Assembly (NCBI GenBank): GCA_002179805.1
Contig: NAVB01000665.1
Location: 1-26,337, forward strand
Direction of reading: 5' to 3'
DNA length: 26,337 nt
Source of the DNA: Acanthamoeba lenticulata
Lineage: Eukaryota > Discosea > Longamoebia > Acanthamoebidae
Shown: one piece after another, positions 1 to 7,555 of the stretch
How the letters are laid out: the number at the start of each line of letters is the position of its first letter
Position numbering within the stretch: the first letter of the stretch is position 1
Program-made: the position numbers and the translations under genes
Notes under the pieces: model-generated
What the model saw: only the letters and a program-made list of their open reading frames with translations
What the model was told of the DNA's origin: nothing
Database searches by the model: none

Positions 1-197
1 ACGGGCCCATCTTCATCGCCCTCATCGCCCACATCTTCGTCCTCATCGTCCTCTTCCATTATACTATCCACGAGGGCCGACGCATTTAACGCCTGGGCGA
101 TCTCAGCGCTGTTTTGCTCGGGCGGGACCGTATGGGGCGGAGCGGTCGGCAGAGCCTCCTCCATCGCCGTCTCGGCGACCCCTTCGTGTTGTTCCAT
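1..197 (-). CDS. Acidic protein, 5' end only (partial)
   Basis: Reading leftwards from an ATG at 197-195, the frame stays open to the window edge (65 codons). The translated N-terminus starts MEQHEGVAETAMEEALP, then a Pro-rich patch, then a stretch of about 20 residues made almost only of Asp, Glu and Gly. I do not recognise a family; acidic tails of this kind are common in chromatin and transport factors but that says nothing specific. The start lies only 77 nt downstream of the stop codon of the dehydrogenase gene on the same strand, and this gap is very AT-rich (T and A runs at 205-252), so it must hold both the 3' end of one gene and the promoter of the next. The rest of the gene lies outside the window. 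Confidence 0.55.
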   Translation of the reverse strand, partial: MEQHEGVAETAMEEALPTAPPHTVPPEQNSAEIAQALNASALVDSIMEEDDEDEDVGDEGDEDGP

Positions 198-274
198 CGT
201 GATCCTTTTTTTAAAAGTTTTTGATTTTTTTTATTTAATTTTCTATTTTATTTCAAGGGGCAAAACAGGCGTTT

Positions 275-1650
275 TTACTGCGCAGTCCAGCCGCCGTCGA
301 CGGGGAGCGAGATGCCCGTGATCTGCGCGGCGGCGTCAGAGGCGAGGAACACCGCCAGCTGGCCGATCTGCTCCGGCGTGGCAAAGGTCTCCGATGGCTG
401 CTTCTCGGCCAGGAGCGACCGCGAGGCCTCCTCGTAGCTCACGCCCATTTGGGCCGCCCGCATCTCGATTTGCTTGTGGACGAGGTCGGTGAGCACCCAG
501 CCCGGGTTGATGCAGTTGATGGTAACGCCCGAGCCCGCGTACTCCAGCGCCGCCACTGTCGCCCATCATGCCCATGAAATCAGCACATATTGTTTTTTAA
601 TATTGCAAAAAAACATGAAAGATAAATAAATCAATAAATAAAAAGAAAGTACTTGAATAAAACATAAAAAATTGGAGACGAACCCTTGGTGAGGCCCACG
701 ACGCCGTGCTTGGCGGCCACGTAGGCGGCCTTGTGCTTGGAGCCCACCAATCCTGGAGCACGAATTTATGGATAAGCACTGGGTTGCATTGTAACGCGCT
801 CGGCTGCAGATAAACGCACCGTGGACAGAGGAGATGTTGATGATACGGCCGTAGCCGCGCTCCTTCATGGCGGGCAGGGTGAGACGCATGGTGTGGAAGA
901 CCGAGTTGAGGTTGATGTCGATGATCTGGTTCCACTTCTCCACCGGGAAGTCCTCGATCGGCGACACCTGTTACACGGCCCACGCATGTGGTTGGTGAAC
1001 CGCGTCTCGTCTATTCATGTGAAGACAGGAGAAGAAGGAGAAGGAGGAGGACGATACATGCTGGATGCCGGCGTTGTTGACGACGATGTCGATGGGCCCG
1101 CCCAGCTTCTTCTCGCTCTCGCGGATGAGCTTCTCCACTTCCTCGGCCTTTGAAACCAACCGCAACCAGGCCAGTGAGTCGTCTTTCTAGGGCGAGCGGT
1201 TGATGGTGATGATGATGAGGGAGAAGAGAAGAGAGAAGAGACCTTGCCCAGATCGGCGGGCACGTAGTGGACGCGGTCGTCACCGGGGATGAGCGCGGCC
1301 AGGCGCTGGCGCGTGCGCTCGACTTCGGCAGCATCGCCAAAGCCCGTCACCACGAGCGCGGCACCGCCGCGACGCAGCTCCTCGGCAATGCCCAGGCCGA
1401 TGCCTGCGCATTTAATATTTTTTAAAATATAAAAATATTAATTAATCACTTAATTGTATAAATGAAAGGAGATAATATTAAGAAAAAAGAAACGAATATT
1501 TAGGAGCTAGTTTGTGCCTTGGGTAGAACCGGTGACGAGGGCGGTCTTGCCAGAGAGGCTGAGGTGAAGGCCCGGCGTGGTGGGCGCCGAGGTGGCGAAG
1601 GCTCGCGACCCAGTGGCCCGCACGGCAGCAGCGGCAGAGTGTTCCATCAT
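275..1650 (-). CDS. D-3-hydroxybutyrate dehydrogenase, short-chain dehydrogenase family, probably mitochondrial
   Basis: Six exons: 1650-1518, 1403-1243, 1147-1058, 967-820, 752-684, 555-275; 293 residues. It should interconvert 3-hydroxybutyrate and acetoacetate with NAD, a ketone-body reaction. Seen in the protein: the dinucleotide-binding VTGSTQGIG in place of TGxxxGxG, NNAGIQHVSPIEDFP, the catalytic Ser in ISSVHG, the YVAAK Tyr/Lys pair, and VAALEYAGSGVTINCINPG followed by WVLTDLV. These blocks match the bacterial-type 3-hydroxybutyrate dehydrogenase subfamily rather than SDRs in general. The first about 35 residues are rich in Ala, Ser, Thr and Arg with no acidic residue after Glu3, which looks like a mitochondrial presequence. 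Two tandem ATGs lie at 1650-1645; I took the outer one. Intron 1 (1404-1517) starts with GC, not GT; the others are GT-AG. Confidence 0.9.
1404..1517 (-). other. GC-AG intron in the hydroxybutyrate dehydrogenase gene
   Basis: On the minus strand the exon ends in CAAG and the intron begins GCACAAAC and ends GCGCAG. No GT in the vicinity restores the frame, while this junction rebuilds the conserved Gly-Ile-Gly of the NAD-binding loop exactly. The intron body is AT-rich, unlike the flanking exons. Confidence 0.75.
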
Positions 1651-1976
1651 TGCCAGCGTTCGCTGCCCAAGAAGAACAATAGACAAAAAGAACGCCGTTG
1701 AGAAAATGCGGTTTTCTCTTTTTTTGCGACTTTTATGCCAACCACCTTGTGGAACGGCTGTGCGAGGTTGGGTTGGTTGGTACCTTCATGTTCTCTCTCA
1801 CTCTTCCTCTTCTCGGGGCAAACTTCAACGGCGCATAAAGCAACAGAAAGCAAAACATACATTATCGGAAGTGTGCCATTGGTGGCCCAAAGGCCGAACA
1901 GCCGTTATGGCCGAGACTCCGGGCAAGATGAAGGAGCATCATCCTTCAGGGAGGTGCTCTGGTCGAGTGGCTACTT
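1651..1976. other. Intergenic region between the dehydrogenase 5' end and the tRNA gene
   Basis: This 326-nt stretch should hold the dehydrogenase promoter (reading left) and the upstream flank of the tRNA (reading right). There is an AT-rich patch with A and T runs at about 1673-1740 and a pyrimidine-rich tract at about 1790-1815. I see no TATA box at a convincing distance and no coding signal; open frames here have no recognisable content. Confidence 0.5.
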
Positions 1977-2049
1977 CGTTTGGTAACTAAGTCGGTATAG
2001 TGCAAGACTCTTAATCTTGCTGTCGTGGGTTCGAGCCCCACTCAAACTC
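1977..2049 (+). tRNA. tRNA-Lys (anticodon CTT)
   Basis: A full cloverleaf can be drawn. Acceptor 1977-1983 pairs with 2042-2048, D stem 1986-1989 with 1998-2001, anticodon stem 2003-2007 with 2015-2019 around the loop CTCTTAA (anticodon 2010-2012), variable loop 2020-2024, T stem 2025-2029 with 2037-2041. The internal B box GGTTCGAGCCC is perfect and AGTCGGTA fits the D loop. The loop and T arm closely resemble eukaryotic tRNA-Lys(CTT). Oddities: pair 1-72 is C/T, pair 7-66 is a G/T wobble, and the unpaired base 73 is C. A TTTT run at 2085-2088 could end pol III transcription. No intron. The gene sits between two protein genes on the other strand. Confidence 0.87.
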
Positions 2050-2275
2050 ATCTCCTCTCGCCACTGACGCTGCCACCCCCGCCCTTTTGGAGTTGTTGTT
2101 GTTGACACAACACAAACAACTGGCGCTGCTGCACGGCCAGTTGGTGCCCAACAAACAAGCCTGTCCTGGGATCGTGATGATGATGAGGAAGAAGAAGGGC
2201 AGAGGAGGAACTCTCTACCCACTCTATTGTTCTTGTCCTTGTTTCCTTGATGGCTTCCGCTCTCTACAGCCGCCC

Positions 2276-5200
2276 CTACTTGGCGCCCGGACACGCCACG
2301 CGATGGCGCGGGTGGGCTTGCGAGTGGTGGTGGTGGTGCGTCGCCGATGCCGGCCGTCCGGCCGGTCCCGCTCGCGTGCGCGACTTGGGCGACGCTGGTG
2401 GTGATGGCGATGGTAAGGAGGATGATGATGATGACGATGTTGGTGGTGGTGGTGTTGACGGCGAGGGCGACGACGATAATACTGGAGATGACGATGATGT
2501 TGATGATGAAGAAGACGAAGAAGAAGATGGAATCGCGATGGCCGGGGAAGAGACGCGTCGGCCCCCGGACGATGACGCAGAGGACGAAGAAGAAGTGGAA
2601 GAAGAAGTGGAAGAAGAAGAAGAAGAAGAAGAGGGCAGCGGGGAAGAGGTCGTGCGAGTGGCGTAGGCGAGGAGCGGCGCCGGGGCCACGTGCGGCGGCG
2701 AGGACGAGGGCGACACGAAGGCGGCCGGGATGGCGTGCATGGCGAACGTGACCGGGCGGCTGCCCGAGGACGACGATGACGACGAGGACGACACGGCGAG
2801 CGAGAGCGCCGAGAAGGAGAACGTGGGCGACGCCGATGACGACGACGAGACTGGCGACAGCAACGAACTCGCGGCCGTCGTCGTTGTCGTGGCCGCGACG
2901 GCCGTTGTCAACAATGACGGGGACGACGATGAAGCCACGGCCGCCGCCGACGAGGACGAGGACGAAGGCGACGCCAGGTGGGGCGGCGCGGCAAACGGGT
3001 GGCCGAGCGCCGCGGCGGCGGCGACGTTGGGCGCGGCGTACGGGTGGTGCGGGTGGTGGTGGGTCAAGTAGGGCGCGTAGTGGCTCCAGTTGGGCGGGTG
3101 GTAGTAATGCCGCGGCATCGGCGGTGGCGCGTGATGATGGTGGTGATGATGGGGATGATGATGCTGCTGATGGTGTTGTTGTTGTTGTTGAGGGTAGGGC
3201 CCCGCGAGGTGCGCGTAGGCGCCACCCAAGCGAAGTGGAGACCCGCTGACGGGCGTCGGCGTCGTTGTCGTAGTCGTCGGCAGCAGCGGTGAAGGGGAGC
3301 TGGCTGGTGACGATGACGCTGAGGCCGACGGAGACGACGACAACGAGTCGGCGGCGGCGTGCCGGATGGGCGAGGGCGACGAGGTGGGCGTGGCGTGTGC
3401 ACTGCGCGGTGACGTCGACGGGGTCACGTTGGTCATCGGCGACGACGATGCCGACGAGGGCGGCGAGGAGACATCAAACGCGGCAGGCTCGAGGCCCGCA
3501 GCATAGGTCGGCAGCACGACCGGCGGCACCGCCACGGCCGTGGCCGCGGCCGCGGCGGGCGAGGCGGCGTAAGGGTGAAAGACCGGTGAGTGGAGCGCCG
3601 GAGGCGGCGCGACGGCGTGGTGGCGCGTCACCGGCGGCGACGGTGGCGGGGCTGCCACAGCCGCGGGCTGCGGCGGCGTGCCGACACGCGTCGGGTGGCC
3701 GGCGGCTGCCGGGCCACGGCCGGGCAGAGTGACGCCCTGCGGCTGCGGCGGGTGGGTGCTGAAGCCCACGACAGGCGACGTCGACGGGGAGGCGATGGGC
3801 GGCGGTGACTGCTGCGGCTGGGGCTGAGGCCCAGGTGCTTGTGGCCCGCCATGATGGGGGAACGACCCCGGGGGCGCATAGGCCGGGTGCGGCGGCCCCG
3901 CCGACACGACGACCGGCGCCGCGCGCGCTGGCGGCGGCGACTGCTGCGGCGGGGCCGCCTGCAGCGCTGGCGCTGGCACTGGCACTGGCGGTTGCTGGTG
4001 CGGGACAAAATGGCGCGGCGGCGGCGGCGCGTAATGGAGGCCACCCGCCGGGGAGTAGCCCGGGGGCGGCATGGCGTAGGGCGGCGAGTGCCCATAGGGC
4101 TGGTGATCGCGCGTAACAGAGGCGGCGGCGGCGACCGAGGCCACGACGCGGGTGATGATTTCGATGGCCTGGTGCAGCTCGTCGATGCGTCGCGCGGTGA
4201 GCTCCAGCGTCACCTCGTGCTCCTTAGCCACCGGCCGGGCGGCCGTGGGCGGCTTCCTCGCCGGCTCCTCCGGCGCGCCAGCAGAGCCATCAAGATCGGC
4301 CGCCGTGGCTGTAGCGGGCTCGTCAGAGACATTGTCCTCGGGCCGGGCGGAGGACGTCGTCGTCGAATTAATCCGTTTCTTCGATTTTTTTTTCTTCTTT
4401 TTCTTCGTTGTCGTGCCATTGGCAGAGCTCTGCGGGACGGCGGTCGTGGCCGCGGGCTTTGGTTCGGCGCTGGCGTTTGTCTTCATGTTCATCACCTTCC
4501 TATCGTCGTTGCCGTCCTCGTCCAACCTTTGTACATGTACGCCAGAGTGGCCGTTGCTGTCGAGCGCAACGACGAGGCCGTTCTGCACAAGCTCGTCGTC
4601 CATATCTACACCGCCCTCGTGCTGCTCGGCCACTTCTATGTCGACATCGGCGTCCACGTCGATGTCAGCGCACGCCGAGGGCGGCGGAACGCGATAAGCC
4701 CATAAGTTGAACGCGTTGGGTGTCGTGAGCCAGAGACCCGGGCCGCCCTGCCATCGCCCAATCGCGCTGCTAAAGGGTGCATGTAGTCGTCAGAATTTGA
4801 TTTAAAAAAAGCAAATTAAATAAAAACAAAATGGTGTAGAGAGCCTACGCACCGTTCGCGAGGCGACCGCTGAGTAGACATGAACATGTCGTCGAAGAGA
4901 GGTCGCACTGCGCAGTCCTCGCCGCGATGTCCGCACATCGCACAGTTGTAGCAGAACACATGCCTGGCCAGGGACAAGCGATCACACGAGCGGATGAGAA
5001 GGAGAGGTTCTGGTGTGTTGGACAGAGGAAAGCTTACCCTTCGAAGCGGGGTGTCACCTGCAGATCACCCAACAGCTGTTCGCAGCTCGTGCCCTCGCGC
5101 TCTACATCGCAGTAAAGAGGGGAAAAAAAGAGAAGAAAAAAGTTCGATTAAATAAACCATCACGCAGACGCGAAGACGCTGGCAGCGAGCGCCGGCAGAA

Positions 5201-5738
5201 ATCAACTGATGGTTGGTGGAGGGCTGGCGATGCACGTACGCAAGAAATGGAAGAAGGCAAAATAGCGCCGCTCGGTGAAGACGAATCTCGCCCGCCTTGG
5301 TGTGCGCAGTACAAACAGCATGAACGGTGATGGAATTTGTGGTTGTCCCGTTTCGTTGCCCTCGGCATCTTCTTGACAAAATCGTGCAAGCCAGTCCGGC
5401 TTCAGCTCGTTTTCGTAAGTGGTGTCCCGCCAGCTGGTGAATTGAGCGTGCAGCGCGGTCAGTCCATCCTCCTCGGCTACAACGACGCTTCCGGTTGAGG
5501 TCGGGCATATCGATATTGTTACGTGGTCGAAAGGTTTGGCCGGCAGAAGCTCTCTCTCCATGGCGCACTGCCAGAGAGTGTCCGTGGCGGCCCATTCACT
5601 CCATTGTTTACAGACGAGCCGTGCCGTCAGCAAATCTTGAGAGTAGAGAAACGAAAAGACTTGCAACACCACGCCTTTCAAATCTGCCCAGATTTTTTTC
5701 GTGGTGTCGGTGCTCACGGCAGCCGAGCGTATTCCCAT
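2276..5738 (-). CDS. F-box protein with a CCHC zinc knuckle and a very long Pro/Ser/His-rich tail
   Basis: Four exons: 5738-5240, 5101-5038, 4963-4853, 4769-2276; 1055 residues, with the frame kept at all three GT-AG junctions. Residues about 17-57 form an F-box (KGVVLQVFSFL, then LLTARLVCKQWSEWA), so it should be a substrate adaptor of an SCF ubiquitin ligase through SKP1. Exon 3 holds C192-x2-C195-x4-H200-x4-C205, a CCHC knuckle in a YNCAMCGHRGED context. Exon 4 (2494 nt) encodes an acidic stretch, a Lys-rich run near residues 345-360 that could be a nuclear signal, a helix near 405-440, and then about 600 residues of Pro, Ala, His, Gln and Ser runs to the stop at 2278-2276. The front half is solid; the tail is accepted because it is one uninterrupted frame, but an unseen intron or earlier end is possible. 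Start: the first in-frame ATG. Confidence 0.75.
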
Positions 5739-6275
5739 CGGCCTCCGGGAGCAGATGAGATTAAAATGAAGGAGAAAAGCGTGGTTGCAACGAATATGCT
5801 GATTGATGCAATGATGCGTGCAGAAGGCGGAAAAGAGAGTGCCGTCAAGTACGAGGAAAGATGGAAGGAGGAGAGGAGAGGCAGACGAAGAAGAGATGAG
5901 CACGGAGGAGAAGAAAGGCAAAAGGTCCCGGTCTTGCTCCTTGCTGGCGTTTTTCCCTTCACGTTTCGTTTGGCTTTTCTGCTTTTCCTCTGGTCTGATC
6001 CCACAATTATCGACTCCTCGCGTGCCTCTGTCCCTTGGCGCTGGTGACGAACGAGCTTGTGCCTATTGCGTCACTAGCACTCGCACCCGCCCCTTTAAAG
6101 GGACTGGAAGTGCCTCCACAGCTGTACGCCAAGGCGGAGCAAGGACAGTGGCTGCGGCACAGCGCAAAGGCACACATGGCTTGGGGCTGACGTGGCAAAC
6201 CAATGACGTCAACAAATCAGCGCAAAGTCCGAGATAGCCGTACCCAAAGACAAACTACACAGAGCGAGCAGCGAT
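5739..6275. promoter_or_regulatory. Divergent promoter region between the F-box gene and the phosphatase gene
   Basis: About 537 nt without a supported gene. The left part is purine-rich on the plus strand (5860-5935), thus a pyrimidine-rich leader for the F-box gene. The right part contains a palindrome CCCTTTAAAGGG at 6091-6102, a CTGACGTGGC element at 6187-6196, a CCAAT box at 6200-6204 and directly after it a palindromic TGACGTCA at 6204-6211, about 65-90 nt before the two possible phosphatase starts. These are classical eukaryotic promoter motifs by sequence; whether amoebal factors use them is inference. Confidence 0.45.
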
Positions 6276-7416
6276 ATGGACGGTCTGCTACGATGTTCTC
6301 GTGCTGGCCTCGTCCTGATGATTGTGTTTATGTACCTCTGGGTGGCTCCGGTAAGGTCCGCCTCATTGTACGATCCTCCCCTCTCCCCTTTCCCGTCACG
6401 GCCAGTACTCCAGACTGGCCATCTCACCTTCTCTCCGACTTGCCAGAGGCGCGGAGCTGCACGCTGAATTCGAGAAGCTCAACAGCCAGCACCACGCCGG
6501 GCTCATGAGGCAGGGCGCCCATCGTCGGCTGTTTGCCTCGGCCATCGCGGACGACAACCACCACAAGAACCGCTACGCCGACATCCTCGCCCTCGAGGCC
6601 ACCCGGGTGAAGCTCAAGGCGCATCGCGACCTGCTCGCCGACAAAAGCGACTACATCAACGCCAACTACATCGACGGCGAGGTCCCGGGGTCCGAGCGCG
6701 GCTACATCGCCTGCCAGGCGCCGCTCCCGACCACCTTGGGCCACTTCTGGCTGATGCTCTGGGAGAGCGAGAGCGCGGTCGTGGTCATGCTCACGCGCCT
6801 CACCGAGCGTGGCCAGCTCAAGGCCGCGGCCTACTGGCCCGAGGGCGTGGGCGAGCAGAGCCAGTTTGGGCCGTTCATCGTGACCCACCTGCGAAGCGAG
6901 GCCATCAGCCCGCACCTCGTCCAGCGCGTCTTTGAGGTCCGCCACCCCGACGGGCGGACCCGCCAGGTCGTGCATCTGCACTACACCGAGTGGCCCGACT
7001 TTGGCACGCCCCGCTCGACCCGGACCATCCGCGAGCTGGCCGAGCTGGTCGACGCCCACAGGGAGGCGGGCCGACTGGCGGGCCTCAGCGGGCCCATCGT
7101 CGTTCACTGCTCGGCGGGCGTCGGGCGGGCGGGCACTTTTATCGCCATCCACATCAACTTGCAGAAGATGAAGACGAAGCTGATGATGACGCAGGCGACG
7201 GGCGACGCGCTCGACGAGCAGGAGGTTGTGGTCGACATTCCTCGCACGGTGGCTCTGCTTCGCCAGAGTCGGGCTGGCATGGTGCAAACGGCTGAGCAGT
7301 ATCGCTTCATCCACGACGTCGTGCGAGATGCTACACGCGAACGATTGGCAAACAGCGGACCCGCCCACGCAGCTGCCACAAAGCAGAAGCATCAGCAGCG
7401 CAACGACGAACTCTGA
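6276..7416 (+). CDS. Classical protein tyrosine phosphatase, single catalytic domain
   Basis: It removes phosphate from phosphotyrosine by a cysteine mechanism. Seen in order: LHAEFEKL, KNRYADI, DYINANYIDG, YIACQAPLPTT, the WPDFGTP loop with the general acid Asp, HCSAGVGRAGTF with the catalytic Cys and Arg, and QTAEQY. All catalytic elements are intact. The main exon runs to the TGA at 7414-7416. Two first exons fit. Model A: 6276-6355 joined to 6447 (349 residues) starts at the first ATG and gives MDGLLRCSR followed by about 15 hydrophobic residues, a signal peptide or anchor; junctions AAG/GTCCGC and GCCAG/AG. Model B: 6293-6350 joined to 6449 (341 residues) gives a soluble start MFSCWPRPDD; its donor GTAAGG is better but it uses a second AG. 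The domain is certain, the start is not. Confidence 0.92.
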
Positions 7417-7555
7417 CGGGCAACAACTTTGTAGCGATGACGTTCTGGTTTGAAAGTTTCGACAAAATTCAAAAGTTTACTTTTGTTTTTTTGTCTTTAT
7501 TTATGTTTTTGTTTTTATTTTTGTTTATTCTCCACTTGAGGGGATGTTGATGGTG
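7417..7555. other. Shared 3' intergenic region of phosphatase and VPS54
   Basis: 139 nt separate two convergent stop codons. The stretch 7455-7530 is dominated by T runs, reading TTTTGTTTTT-like on the plus strand and A-rich on the minus strand, as expected where two polyadenylation regions meet. No perfect AATAAA was found. Confidence 0.5.

Noticed and set aside
2247..3071. Acidic plus-strand frames (Asp/Glu-rich) opposite the F-box tail
   Set aside because: Asp/Glu runs are the antisense image of the minus-strand Ser triplet runs; the minus frame is continuous over 2494 nt and splices to an F-box.
5739..5921. N-terminal extension of the F-box protein
   Set aside because: The upstream frame has no ATG and reads as pyrimidine-rich leader (Ser/Leu/Phe).
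6293..6508. Reading the first phosphatase frame straight through without an intron
   Set aside because: It does not join the catalytic frame; both workable models need an intron of 91-98 nt.
6424..7392. 322-residue minus-strand frame opposite the phosphatase
   Set aside because: The sense strand carries all catalytic motifs; the antisense frame is low-information and Arg/Leu/Val-rich.
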